Both the position numbers and the translations under genes were made by a program. A stretch of DNA of 64,000 nt. It comes from Methylomonas sp. EFPC3. Its GTDB lineage: Bacteria > Pseudomonadota > Gammaproteobacteria > Methylococcales > Methylomonadaceae. The notes below the pieces were generated by a model, which had not been told where the DNA came from, did not search any database, and saw nothing but the letters and a program-made list of their open reading frames with translations. The DNA lies in assembly GCF_029643245.1 (NCBI RefSeq), contig NZ_CP116398.1:3410001-3474000 (forward strand), written 5' to 3'. Shown piece after piece: positions 56,748 to 64,000 of this stretch. The number at the start of each line of letters is the position of its first letter. The stretch's first letter is position 1.

Positions 56748-58997
56748 ATGCAAAAACAACACGGATTACTGCCGGCATTGCTGGCCGGCCTGATGGCCCA
56801 CAACGTCGCGACCGCCGAACCCGAAACCCATTCCCTTTCAGCCGACAATGCCGCCGACATGCTGACCAGCATCGAAGTGGCGGAAAGCGTCGAAAAAGCG
56901 GCGACTTTTTCCGGTTCGACGGCGGTGATCGGTAAAGACACCTTGGAACGGGATCAAGTCTTTACCGTTAACGAAGCCCTGCGCAAGGCGCCGGGCGTCT
57001 ACGTCCGAGATGAAGATGGCTTCGGTTTGCGGCCGAATATCGCCTTTCGCGGCCAGAACCCGTTCCGCTCCACCAAGGTGTTGTTTCTGGAAGACGGCAT
57101 TCCTTTCAACTTCGCGCCCTACGGCGACAACGATATTTACTACCATCCGCCGATCGAGCGCTACGACGGCATCGAAATCTACAAAGGCGCGGATTTGACT
57201 CAGTTCGGCCCGCAAACCATCAATGGTGCGGTCAATTATCTCACACCGAAAGTACCTAATACTCCCGGCGGCTTCGTCAGTTTTACCGGCGGTAATCGGG
57301 ACTATTTGAACGGCCACGCCCGCTACGGCGGCATGGTCAAGAACGTTCAAGGCCTGGACGCAGTGGGCGGCGTAATCGATTACCTTCACAAGGAAGGCAT
57401 GGCAAACCGCGACAACACCTTTGCCGTGGTCGATGACGTCAATCTGAAAAGTATCGTCGACTTCGATGCCCGCAATCGTCTGACTTTACGCGGAGACTTT
57501 TACTATCAGGACGAACCTGGCGCGGCCTTCGGTTTGACCGACGCCGAATACCGCCAGTTGGGTGCCCGCTATAACCCGGACAAAAACGCCAGTTTCACCA
57601 ACGACCGTTGGTCGACTTCCGCGACTTACGAACACAGCTTCAACAGTGACGTGACCCTGGAAACCAGTTTTTATTGGTCGGCCTACGAACGTAACTGGTG
57701 GCGGCAGCAGAACGAATTTCCGACCGAAAGCCAATGCTCGGCAAGTTATCCGGCTTACGTTGCCAGCCGCCAAAACGGAATCCCGATCGATATGGATTTG
57801 TGTAATTACACGGTCGGCCGCAAGCGCAATTACCAAACCTGGGGCGTGGCGCCGACCCTGCATGCCAAACACAATTTGTTCGGGATCGAAAGTCGGTTGG
57901 ACGCCGGTTTCCGCGCCCACTTCGAAAGCCAGGACCGGGAAATGATCCGGGGAATTACGCCGAGCGCTCGCGCAGGCCAGCTATTGGAAAAAAACGAACG
58001 TTTCGCTGATGCCTATTCCGGATTTGTCCAAAACAAATTCATTCGGGGCGACTGGACGGTTACTCCGGGCGTGCGCGTCGAATCGGTCGGCTACAGCCGC
58101 AGCAATTTGCTGAATGGTGCCCAAGGCCAGCACAGCTTGACCGAAATTCTGCCGTCGTTTGCGCTGACCTATTCGCCTGTCGATCGGGCCGACCTGTTCT
58201 TCGGGATTTACCGCGGTTTTGCGCCGCCGCGGGTTGAAGACGCGGTTTACAACGATACTGGCGGTTCGGCAGAGATCGGCGCGGAGATCAGCTGGAACAC
58301 CGAATTCGGTATCCGCGCTCGGCCGCTGCGCGGCGTCAAAGCCGAGTTGACATACTTTCACAACGACTTCGAGGCGTTGACCGTGTTAGGTACGGTCGGC
58401 GGCGGCACCGTGCCGGTGGCGCAGGGCAAGGCTTTGTACGAAGGGATCGAGCTGATGGCGCGGGCCGATTTCGGTGACGTATTCGATTCGGCGCATAACC
58501 CCTACGCCCAAATCGCCTATATGTGGTTGCCGACCGCAGAAACCACCGAGGCCTTCCGTTGTGTGCCGTTATCCAGCGGGACTTTGCCTGCGAGTTGTCC
58601 GGGCGGTAATGTCCGCGGTTCCGCCGCAGGCAAGCGCGCGCCGTACGCGCCGGAAAGCTTGTTGACCGCAACCCTGGGCTACTCGCATGTCAACGGCTTC
58701 GACACCCATTTGGAAGCGGCCTTCGTCAGCGAACAATATGCCGATTTCCTGAATCTGGACAACGGCGCCGACCACCCGGATGGGCCCACCAGCAACGCGG
58801 CATTGGGCGGCAGCTACGGCAAAATCAACGACTACGTGGTCGTCAACTTCGCCAGCTCCTACAAAGTGCAGAAGGATTTGACCCTGTTCGTGGCGATGAA
58901 AAATCTGCTGGACAACACTTATATCACCGACCGGGTGCGAGGTATCCAGCCCGGCATGCCGCGTCTGGTCCAGGCCGGGTTCAAGTACGAGTTCTAA
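56748..58997 (+). CDS. TonB-dependent receptor (FecA/metallophore-type)
   Basis: A 749-residue outer-membrane receptor. It has a signal peptide (about 1-22, ATAEP), a TonB-box-like TSIEVAESVEKAA (near 39-52), a plug (VNEALRKAPGVYVRDEDGFG, then RPNIAFRGQNPFRSTKVLFL and YKGADLTQFGPQTINGAVNY, 143-162) and a barrel ending in QAGFKYEF. The layout resembles FecA-like receptors for metal chelates. It sits directly after the PhoPQ-like pair and before hupE, and a tonB-like gene is 3 kb upstream. The ligand is unknown; a metal complex is the best guess. Confidence 0.9.
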   Translation: MQKQHGLLPALLAGLMAHNVATAEPETHSLSADNAADMLTSIEVAESVEKAATFSGSTAVIGKDTLERDQVFTVNEALRKAPGVYVRDEDGFGLRPNIAFRGQNPFRSTKVLFLEDGIPFNFAPYGDNDIYYHPPIERYDGIEIYKGADLTQFGPQTINGAVNYLTPKVPNTPGGFVSFTGGNRDYLNGHARYGGMVKNVQGLDAVGGVIDYLHKEGMANRDNTFAVVDDVNLKSIVDFDARNRLTLRGDFYYQDEPGAAFGLTDAEYRQLGARYNPDKNASFTNDRWSTSATYEHSFNSDVTLETSFYWSAYERNWWRQQNEFPTESQCSASYPAYVASRQNGIPIDMDLCNYTVGRKRNYQTWGVAPTLHAKHNLFGIESRLDAGFRAHFESQDREMIRGITPSARAGQLLEKNERFADAYSGFVQNKFIRGDWTVTPGVRVESVGYSRSNLLNGAQGQHSLTEILPSFALTYSPVDRADLFFGIYRGFAPPRVEDAVYNDTGGSAEIGAEISWNTEFGIRARPLRGVKAELTYFHNDFEALTVLGTVGGGTVPVAQGKALYEGIELMARADFGDVFDSAHNPYAQIAYMWLPTAETTEAFRCVPLSSGTLPASCPGGNVRGSAAGKRAPYAPESLLTATLGYSHVNGFDTHLEAAFVSEQYADFLNLDNGADHPDGPTSNAALGGSYGKINDYVVVNFASSYKVQKDLTLFVAMKNLLDNTYITDRVRGIQPGMPRLVQAGFKYEF

Positions 58998-59154
58998 CTC
59001 GGTTTTGTCGGGATTGCGTCTGTTCCGCGGAAAAGGGCGTTTTAATGGCGGAACCCCGCCCTGAATGTTCGCTTTGGCGTAACCCGGCGGCCCGGTCAAC
59101 AGCCTGTCATGTTGCTCTGGCAAGATTCTGCTGATTGGCGCGGGCATGCGGTCA

Positions 59155-59182
59155 ATATGAAATATTATTAAAACTTCATATT
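59155..59182. promoter_or_regulatory. Candidate NikR operator
   Basis: ATATGA (59155-59160) and TCATAT (59177-59182) are perfect inverted half-sites separated by 16 bases. The E. coli NikR operator is GTATGA-N16-TCATAC, so spacing and five of six bases per half-site agree. The symmetry extends one base further on each side (AATATGAA / TTCATATT). The right half overlaps the region just upstream of the extended -10 box, so NikR with nickel would block transcription of hupE. A nikR gene begins at 63936. Confidence 0.72.
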
Positions 59183-59198
59183 TTTGCTAAGATAGCCC
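59176..59198 (+). promoter_or_regulatory. Extended -10 promoter of hupE
   Basis: TTCATATTTTTGCTAAGATAGCC holds TG-C-TAAGAT, with TAAGAT at 59189-59194. It matches the element at 54065-54087 at nearly every base, which suggests that both transcripts share control. Confidence 0.65.
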
Positions 59199-59327
59199 TC
59201 GTTTGCGTGGTGCCGGTGCTGACGCCCTCCAAAGTCGGGCTGGTGCCGCCAAACCATCATTTCGGAGTGGCGCGCCGTTCGAACCAGGTTCAGTGTCCAC
59301 CATAACCCTTTGCAGGCAGAGGTCACT

Positions 59328-59894
59328 ATGAGCAAGTCTTTCAAGCGTTTTTTGTTAACGATATTAATGTTTTCGGCCGGTTCGATGCCAGCCTATGCCC
59401 ATCCTTTCCATGAGGCCGGCGAAGCGATCGGTTTCGGCAGCGGATTGCTGCATCCTTTTTCCAGTTCGGACCATATCTTGACGATGCTTTTTGTCGGGTT
59501 GTGGATCTGCCGTAGCGGCCATGGTCGAGCCGTCGTCTCGCTGGCGCTGACGTTCCTGGCGTTGCTGTTGTTGGGCGGCGCAATGGCTTTGGTTCCGCTG
59601 GAGATTGCCCATCCCGAAACGCTGATGTACGCCGGCATTTTGGTGCTGGGCTTACTGCTGGCGTCGGGACGCCAATTGCATTGGGCTTTGTCGTTATCGG
59701 TGATTGCCGGCGTCGCGGTATGCCATGGATACGCCCATGCTTACGATATTTGGCTGGATAGCGACGCGCTCGGTTATACCGCAGGTTTTACCTTAGCGAC
59801 TTTGAGTCAACTAGCGCTCGGCGTTGCCGCAAATCGGGCCATCCCGGCATTGCTGGCCGCGCCAGCCCGCTGGGGCGTAGCCCGAATAAATTAA
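59328..59894 (+). CDS. hupE: HupE/UreJ-family nickel permease
   Basis: A 188-residue membrane protein. After a signal peptide (about 1-24) the mature chain begins HPFHEAGEAIGFGSG. The family signature HPFSSSDHILTMLFVGLW (about 46-63) and the second conserved block AVCHGYAHAYD (near 134) are clear. HupE and UreJ proteins supply nickel to hydrogenase or urease and have about six helices. CAGAGGTC precedes the ATG at 59328. No hydrogenase or urease genes are in the window. Confidence 0.92.
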   Translation: MSKSFKRFLLTILMFSAGSMPAYAHPFHEAGEAIGFGSGLLHPFSSSDHILTMLFVGLWICRSGHGRAVVSLALTFLALLLLGGAMALVPLEIAHPETLMYAGILVLGLLLASGRQLHWALSLSVIAGVAVCHGYAHAYDIWLDSDALGYTAGFTLATLSQLALGVAANRAIPALLAAPARWGVARIN

Positions 59895-59995
59895 GCAATA
59901 ATTTCAACCAAAGGAGTTCCGTTCAGCCAAGTTCAATCGCAAACCAGGAAATTTCGCTTTACCCCCATCGTTCAATTTAATTATCGAGAGTAAAC

Positions 59996-60364
59996 ATGTC
60001 ATTCAAAAAAGTTTTAATCGCGTTCACCCTGTTTTTTTCAATGCTGGGCTTTTCCGGCGCGACCTTGGCCAAAGAAGCCAAAAAGAGCGTGCCTGAGGTA
60101 TTGAAAGAAGTGGACGCCAAGATACAGGTTGCCTTGGACGCGATTCCTTCGGCCGATCCGACTAAAGTCGCCAGTTTGATCAAGGAAGTTGCAGAGAGCG
60201 CCAGCGAACTGAACGCCAACTACAAATTCGAATTCGAGCGCGACAAAGTGGTTTTGAAAATGAAAAAAGCCAGAGAGTTGGCCAAGAAATCCGATTTCGC
60301 CGGCGCGGAACAAGAATTGAAAGAAGCCCGCGCAGGCTTTGCCGGTCTGACCAAATTCCAGTAA
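59996..60364 (+). CDS. Small periplasmic helical protein
   Basis: A 122-residue secreted protein that I do not recognise. The signal peptide covers about 1-24 (TLAKEA). The mature part is charged and helical (SVPEVLKEVDAKIQVALD, ASLIKEVAESASELNANYKFEFERDKVVLKM split over 60-90, and EQELKEARAGFAGL). It lies about 100 bases after hupE and is followed by a strong terminator, so it ends the hupE transcript. A metal-buffering or chaperone role is possible from position only. Confidence 0.78.
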   Translation: MSFKKVLIAFTLFFSMLGFSGATLAKEAKKSVPEVLKEVDAKIQVALDAIPSADPTKVASLIKEVAESASELNANYKFEFERDKVVLKMKKARELAKKSDFAGAEQELKEARAGFAGLTKFQ

Positions 60365-60407
60365 CAGGAAGTCAGTTACGGCTGTTTCTATTTCATGTAT
60401 CGACTAG

Positions 60408-60432
60408 GGGCGGCCTGAGCCGCCCTTTTTTT
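60408..60432. terminator. Rho-independent terminator
   Basis: GGGCGG-CCTGAG-CCGCCC followed by seven T residues. It ends the plus-strand transcript of hupE and the small periplasmic protein, 44 bases after the stop. It faces the minus-strand operon end. Confidence 0.93.
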
Positions 60433-60448
60433 GCGCGGCAGAACCGCC

Positions 60449-61156
60449 TCAGAAGTTGACGTTGATGTTGGTAAACCAGACATGGTTGACCAAATCCGGC
60501 GCGCCGTAGTTGTGCACGTATTGCAGTTGGTAGCCGGTGTCGACGTTCAGCTCCGGCGTCAATTTATAACCGATGCCGAGGTAGCTGCGGTTCTGGTTGA
60601 TGCCGGTTTGCACCGAACGCGCCAGGCGGCCGTCGTCCAGCGAATTGAAATAGACGAAGAGCTCGTCTATGGCTATCAGGTAGGCTTTGGTGTCGGGTAT
60701 CGAGTACACCAAACGAACGCGGTGGCGCATGCGGTGGGCGACGTTGTCTTCTTCGGAGAAAAAGCGTTGCTCCAGGCGGAAGCGGTACTGAAAATTCCAC
60801 TCCGGTGACCAGTTGTCGACCCATTGCAACTGTTGCATGGCGTCGTTGGTGGCCAATTCGAAATCGGTCTGCTCGTTGTATTCGCCTTGCCAGGTGTAGC
60901 CGGCCCAGAGTTGCAGCTTTTTGGTCAGCTTGTAACCGACCAGCGGCCGGACGATGATTTGGGCGAACTGGTCGTTGTCGGTCTTGGTTCTGGGCGCCAG
61001 TTCCAAAAAAGCCAGATAGGGGCTGCCGCCGAAGTCGGTTTGGTAAGTATTGCTGATCCAGACGCCGAAATCGTCGCGGACCGGGCCGGCCGCCGCGGCG
61101 AATGTTGCCGGCAACAGCAGGCAGGCTGCCGTCCGGCGTGGTAAAAAATTGCGCAT
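60449..61156 (-). CDS. DUF2490-family outer-membrane protein
   Basis: A 235-residue beta-barrel-like protein. It has a signal peptide (about 1-22) and amphipathic strands typical of DUF2490: FGVWISNTYQTDFG, LQLWAGYTWQGEYN, WNFQYRFRLEQRFF, MRHRVRLVYSIP and a final HVWFTNINVNF with a terminal aromatic residue. The function is unknown. It is the last gene of the minus-strand metal operon, about 80 bases after the heme c gene. Confidence 0.87.
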   Translation of the reverse strand: MRNFLPRRTAACLLLPATFAAAAGPVRDDFGVWISNTYQTDFGGSPYLAFLELAPRTKTDNDQFAQIIVRPLVGYKLTKKLQLWAGYTWQGEYNEQTDFELATNDAMQQLQWVDNWSPEWNFQYRFRLEQRFFSEEDNVAHRMRHRVRLVYSIPDTKAYLIAIDELFVYFNSLDDGRLARSVQTGINQNRSYLGIGYKLTPELNVDTGYQLQYVHNYGAPDLVNHVWFTNINVNF

Positions 61157-61236
61157 AGTGTTCGCTTGCTGAAATGGATAAATGCCGCTACGTCTTGCTG
61201 CAGCAACCGCTCACCCTAAACGAACGAGGCCGTCGC

Positions 61237-61710
61237 TCAGAACGCCTGGTTGGCGAACGGGTTGAAGCTGGGTCGCACCACGACGTTGAAACCGAATTCG
61301 GTGGCTTGGTGGCAGGCGTTGCAGGCAGCGGTAAGCTTATCGTAATTCGCGATAAATGCCTGTTGATTTTTGGCTTTCACGGCTTGATCCAGCTCGGCCA
61401 AGGGTTGGTCCAGATACAGCGCCAACAGATCGGGAATCGGTTGGCGAATCTGTTTGTGGGTCGGGTGGTATTTGCCGGCATCTTCGATGCCTTCGTGCAG
61501 TTCGTCGACTTCGTAAGCAGCCAGATCCCAATTTTGCGCCTGTCCGGCAAACCATAACTTGGCATGGCGGGTGGCGGTTTGGGCCATGATTTCGCCCAGG
61601 CCGGGTACGAAACCGGCGGTCTCCTGCTCATGCCGTTCCGGATGGGCGCAGGCGCCAAGCAAGCCTGCCAGGATTAAAGCCGTAAACGGTTTTGGGAATG
61701 TCGCTTTCAT
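61237..61710 (-). CDS. Mono-heme cytochrome c-like lipoprotein
   Basis: A 157-residue protein with lipobox LLGAC near residue 20 and one heme-binding CNACH near the C-terminus (about 136-140). A helical domain has LWFAGQAQNWDLAAYEVDEL, 53-72. The pattern of a four-helix body with a late CxxCH recalls cytochrome c' type folds. The ATG at 61710 has AGGAAAC upstream. It lies 65 bases after the 207-residue paralogue and may provide redox function, for example metal reduction, to the operon. Confidence 0.85.
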   Translation of the reverse strand: MKATFPKPFTALILAGLLGACAHPERHEQETAGFVPGLGEIMAQTATRHAKLWFAGQAQNWDLAAYEVDELHEGIEDAGKYHPTHKQIRQPIPDLLALYLDQPLAELDQAVKAKNQQAFIANYDKLTAACNACHQATEFGFNVVVRPSFNPFANQAF

Positions 61711-61775
61711 AAATGTTTCCTGGTAGTAATGGTGACCGGATCGAGCCACGCTATTCGCGCAGCATCGGCGACAGC

Positions 61776-62399
61776 TTACGACGGGCTGCCGTCGGTGCGC
61801 GGCTTTAGCAGCCGCGGGATGTAGTAGGCGGCCAACGCCAGGCAAAGGCCCAGCACGCCGAACACCACGCCCAGCCCTTTGGCGCTGCCGGCATTGGCTG
61901 CCGATGGCGGCGGCGCCATCGCTACCGTCAACGGCATGTGCAAGGCGCTGGTTTCCGGCGGCGTGTGCAAATCGGAGTCCTGCACCGACAGCACGGCTTG
62001 GTATTTGCCGGCGGTTTTGAAATCCACGCTGGCCGTCAATACGCCTTGCTTGACCACGGCCATCGGCACTTCGGCAATGACTTGACCGTCCTCGCGCAAA
62101 ATCTTCAGGCCGACCGGTTTTTTCCGCACATCCAGGTCCAGCAGGTCTACCGAGATTTGGGTTTTGCCGACCCGCGGCAGATCGACGCATTCGGCCTGCG
62201 GTATGGATTTATCGTCCTTGGCCTGGTTCGGGTCGAGTTGATAGGCGGAAAAATTGACCACGTAATAGTCGTTGGTCAGCATGCAACCGTACAGGTCGTA
62301 ATTGCCGTCGGCGCCTTTGCGGTTGCCGCCCAGCGGTACCGACGCCTGCGCTTGGCCGAGGGCGGTAGCGGCCAAGATCAAAACAGATAACATTTTCAT
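61776..62399 (-). CDS. Exported protein with C-terminal membrane anchor, paralogue of the 51300-51953 product
   Basis: A 207-residue protein of no known family with a signal peptide (about 1-19, AQAS). Its beta-rich domain includes LYGCMLTNDYYVVNFSAY (37-54), VDLPRVGKTQISVDLLDLD and KYQAVLSVQDS. One C-terminal helix (about 177-197) ends in a short basic tail. It shares layout and many residues with the 217-residue product at 51300, but has no lipobox cysteine. Its start overlaps the CopC stop by four bases (ATGA), so the two are made together. Confidence 0.78.
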   Translation of the reverse strand: MKMLSVLILAATALGQAQASVPLGGNRKGADGNYDLYGCMLTNDYYVVNFSAYQLDPNQAKDDKSIPQAECVDLPRVGKTQISVDLLDLDVRKKPVGLKILREDGQVIAEVPMAVVKQGVLTASVDFKTAGKYQAVLSVQDSDLHTPPETSALHMPLTVAMAPPPSAANAGSAKGLGVVFGVLGLCLALAAYYIPRLLKPRTDGSPS

Positions 62400-62785
62400 G
62401 GCTTGGCCTCCGGACTCGCCGCTGCGGCGACGACGGTAAACTTGGAGATGCCGCTGACCACCAGCCCGTCCTCGGTAATCACCCGATAGCGGACGGCGTA
62501 AGGGCCGGGCGGCAGGGCTTGGGTGGTTGCGGTTAGTCGGTGGCGTTCGCCCAACACCAGACGGGTGTCGCCGTTGTCGACCCGTTTGCCGTGGGCATCG
62601 ACCACGACGACCGACGGCGAGCGTTCGCCGACATTGCCGCTGAACCAGAATTTGACGGTGCCATCGAAATTGCTCACTTCGGCGTCGTTTTTCGGCTCTG
62701 ATTTCAGCAAAACGCCTTCCGCCAGAGCGTTTGGGCCGGCCAAAACCAGCCATATCGGGACGAGTAGATTTAACAACTTGGGCAT
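62396..62785 (-). CDS. CopC-like protein lacking the copper-binding histidines
   Basis: A 129-residue CopC-fold protein with a signal peptide ending at A22. The mature chain starts E23-G-V-L-L-K-S-E-P, without the N-terminal histidine of copper-binding CopC. The second ligand region reads TEDGL (D106, then G and L), so the D-x-H histidine is also missing. The fold is otherwise kept (VRYRVITEDGLVVSGISKFTV, residues 98-118). It should not bind Cu(II) in the classic way and may bind another metal or serve in structure. Confidence 0.85.
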   Translation of the reverse strand: MPKLLNLLVPIWLVLAGPNALAEGVLLKSEPKNDAEVSNFDGTVKFWFSGNVGERSPSVVVVDAHGKRVDNGDTRLVLGERHRLTATTQALPPGPYAVRYRVITEDGLVVSGISKFTVVAAAASPEAKP

Positions 62786-62794
62786 GGCTTATCC

Positions 62795-63205
62795 TCAGGG
62801 CAGGCCAAAAAAGCCGGCGATGAACAACACCAGCGGATCGGACAAGGGGTGAAAGAAACCCAGCGTAATGACGGCCAGACTGATGACGAAAATCCGGGTC
62901 CAGATCGTCAAATCCAAATCCTGTTTGCGCCACATCAGGTGGAATGCCAACCAACTCAACAGCCAGACGCCGATGGCCAGGGTTTCCTTGCCGGTGTAAG
63001 AGCCGATGCTGCCGTCCGGCCCCTTGCCTTGCGAGCCGGGAATCCAGTAACCGTAGCTATGCACCAGTTTGTCCAGGCCGGGCGACAGCCGGGAAATATG
63101 GTGGCTGACCATCAAGGTCAAAAATGCCAGCAATAACGCCAGGCTGGCTGCGACGACCGGGCCGGAGCGCAGCGCTTGAGTATTCGATTCGGATTGTTGT
63201 TGCAT
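62795..63205 (-). CDS. Small membrane protein in the metal operon
   Basis: A 136-residue protein with three hydrophobic helices (about 17-36, 74-90 and 106-132). SHHISRLSPGLDKLVHSYGYW lies between the first two (36-56), and the C-terminus is HPLSDPLVLFIAGFFGLP. The histidines near the membrane edge could bind a metal. I do not recognise the family. It lies nine bases upstream of the CopC-like gene and 14 bases after the next membrane protein gene. The ATG at 63205 is preferred to an earlier non-membrane extension. Confidence 0.72.
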   Translation of the reverse strand: MQQQSESNTQALRSGPVVAASLALLLAFLTLMVSHHISRLSPGLDKLVHSYGYWIPGSQGKGPDGSIGSYTGKETLAIGVWLLSWLAFHLMWRKQDLDLTIWTRIFVISLAVITLGFFHPLSDPLVLFIAGFFGLP

Positions 63206-63219
63206 CAGCCGTTCCCGGT

Positions 63220-63798
63220 TCAAACGAAGCGCAGTTTGGCCAGCACCAGGCCGACGACGAAACCGAGCATCAGAAAACTCCACGACACCAGAATCGTGAT
63301 GCCGACGAAGCGGCACAGGTCGCGCCGGGTCTGCATCGGCAAGCCGTAGTAATACAACAGCGCGGTGGCGGACAGCATTAACGGGAACGGAAACAACGAG
63401 ACGAATTCCTTGAATTCCATCAGCACGTTGTGGATTGCCGGCACCCGCTCCAAGATCCAGTCGCGAGGGCCGTCCTGGCCGCGGTAACGCATGTAGATCC
63501 AGTTACCGCTGATCGCGCCGGCCAAGTTCAGCAGGGTGGCTACCAGTAGCCAGCGGCGCAGCGACTCCAAATTGACGTGCATGCCTTTGATCAACGGTAA
63601 GGCCCTATGCGTCAAATAAGTACCGACGACCACCGCCAGAATAGCGCTGAGGCCGTGGATGCCGGCCTTGAGGCTGTAGGCGCTGGGAAACCAGAAATTG
63701 GCGAGCGGTAAGCAGAGTAAAAGGGCCAGCGCAATCCCCACTTGCGTGCGAATCACGATTTTGCCGAAATTGTCATGTGTGTAATGTCCTGTGGACAT
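63220..63798 (-). CDS. Multi-pass membrane protein, first gene of the minus-strand metal operon
   Basis: A 192-residue protein with five hydrophobic helices. It has a histidine-bearing N-terminus (STGHYTHDNFGK). Conserved-looking polar segments lie in or near the membrane: LKAGIHGLSAI, NWIYMRYRGQDGPRDWILE and VPAIHNVLMEFKEF. No family is recognised; the histidines on helices would suit heme or metal binding. It is divergent from nikR at 63936 and opens the run that includes the CopC-like, cytochrome and DUF2490 genes. A perfect 7-3-7 palindrome overlaps its start codon. Confidence 0.72.
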   Translation of the reverse strand: MSTGHYTHDNFGKIVIRTQVGIALALLLCLPLANFWFPSAYSLKAGIHGLSAILAVVVGTYLTHRALPLIKGMHVNLESLRRWLLVATLLNLAGAISGNWIYMRYRGQDGPRDWILERVPAIHNVLMEFKEFVSLFPFPLMLSATALLYYYGLPMQTRRDLCRFVGITILVSWSFLMLGFVVGLVLAKLRFV

Positions 63799-63935
63799 TC
63801 AGCCTCTCCCTAAGAATCGCGGCCGGTAACCCCGGCTCTTTTCATGAATAACCCGCTTTGCCGCTGGCGCGGTGCGGGTTCCGCTTGCGCTATAATCGCC
63901 GGCTCCTATAACGACTATAAGAACAGGAGCTTGCT

Positions 63936-64000
63936 GTGGAACGTTTTACTATCTCTCTCAGCGACGAGCTGGCGGCGGAATTCGACCAATGGATCGCCGC
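63936..64000 (+). CDS. nikR: Nickel-responsive regulator NikR (5' part, cut by the window edge)
   Basis: Only the first 21 codons are present (ERFTISLSDELAAEFDQWIA). They match the ribbon-helix-helix start of NikR proteins, where the strand F-T-I-S-L contacts DNA. The GTG at 63936 has AGGAG six bases upstream. NikR represses nickel importers when nickel is plentiful. Its position next to the metal cassettes and the NikR-type palindrome before hupE support the call. Other ribbon-helix-helix regulators begin similarly, so the rest of the gene is needed for certainty. Confidence 0.82.
   Translation, partial: MERFTISLSDELAAEFDQWIA

Larger units (their letters stand above)
58998..59327. other. 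Regulatory intergenic region between the receptor gene and hupE
   Basis: About 330 bases without a gene. It holds the NikR-type palindrome and the extended -10 promoter described separately. A leader of about 125 bases follows up to the hupE start. The leader is GC-rich and could fold, but I cannot match it to a known riboswitch. Confidence 0.6.

Noticed and set aside
59199..59327. Metal-sensing riboswitch in the hupE leader
   Set aside because: The leader is long and GC-rich, but I could not match it to the conserved core of any known metal riboswitch.

Overview
The window is about 64 kb of GC-rich (roughly 58%) chromosomal DNA, densely packed with bacterial core genes. Gene content points to a gammaproteobacterial methanotroph or close relative (Methylomonas-like): a fused ThiS-ThiG, FabV, an RMD1/YagE protein, VPLP-type PEP-CTERM exports, a B12-riboswitch BtuB operon and a metal-handling island. 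This is an inference, because no pmo or mxa genes lie in the window. There are no rRNA or tRNA genes, insertion sequences, CRISPR arrays or phage genes.

Layout. 0.3-2.4 kb: a methyl-accepting chemotaxis protein and a companion membrane protein with a NIT-like domain. 2.5-9.3 kb: cytochrome P450, AI-2E family permease, moaB, a DUF423 protein, a PsiE-like protein and pepN. 9.3-12.6 kb: hisB-hisH-hisA-hisF-hisI. 12.9-18.4 kb: an RRM protein, a DCC thiol-disulfide protein, a giant 5-oxoprolinase and a protein with four P-x-D-S-V-L-x-R-H-Y repeats. 18.5-21.4 kb: an L,D-transpeptidase converging on a Tat-exported M15-type peptidase. 21.5-27.4 kb (minus strand): fabV, trpD, a RelE/HigB-type toxin-antitoxin pair with a perfect palindromic operator, trpC, an APH-like kinase and an inositol-monophosphatase-like enzyme. 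27.7-29.8 kb: a small accessory patch with a VPLP-CTERM protein, an LprI-like protein and an AT-rich HEPN/AbiU2-like gene. 29.9-37.7 kb: an HI0933 flavoprotein, trpD2/ybiB, cyoE, an M16 peptidase pair, rsmD, coaD, a ferredoxin and a GNAT protein. 37.8-42.6 kb: a cobalamin riboswitch with btuB, an unnamed membrane protein, cbiB and cobD. 42.5-49.6 kb: a VPLP-CTERM protein, an RMD1 protein, DAHP synthase, the thiS-thiG fusion, a HicB antitoxin with a broken hicA, a BFD-like protein and a QseBC-like two-component pair.

49.7-64.0 kb is the most interesting stretch. Two cassettes on opposite strands each contain a CopC-like protein followed by one of a pair of paralogous tail-anchored proteins. 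Between them lie a HupE/UreJ_2 permease, a TonB-like protein, a lipoprotein, a PhoPQ-like two-component system, a TonB-dependent receptor, a second HupE and an outer-membrane DUF2490 protein. A heme c lipoprotein and two membrane proteins complete the minus-strand cassette, and a nikR gene begins at the right edge. A sequence of the form ATATGA-N16-TCATAT, the architecture of an Escherichia coli NikR operator, overlaps an extended -10 promoter upstream of hupE. A closely similar promoter precedes the lipoprotein, two-component and receptor unit. I read the region as an outer-membrane-to-cytoplasm nickel and/or copper acquisition and sensing system. The metal itself is not proven by sequence.
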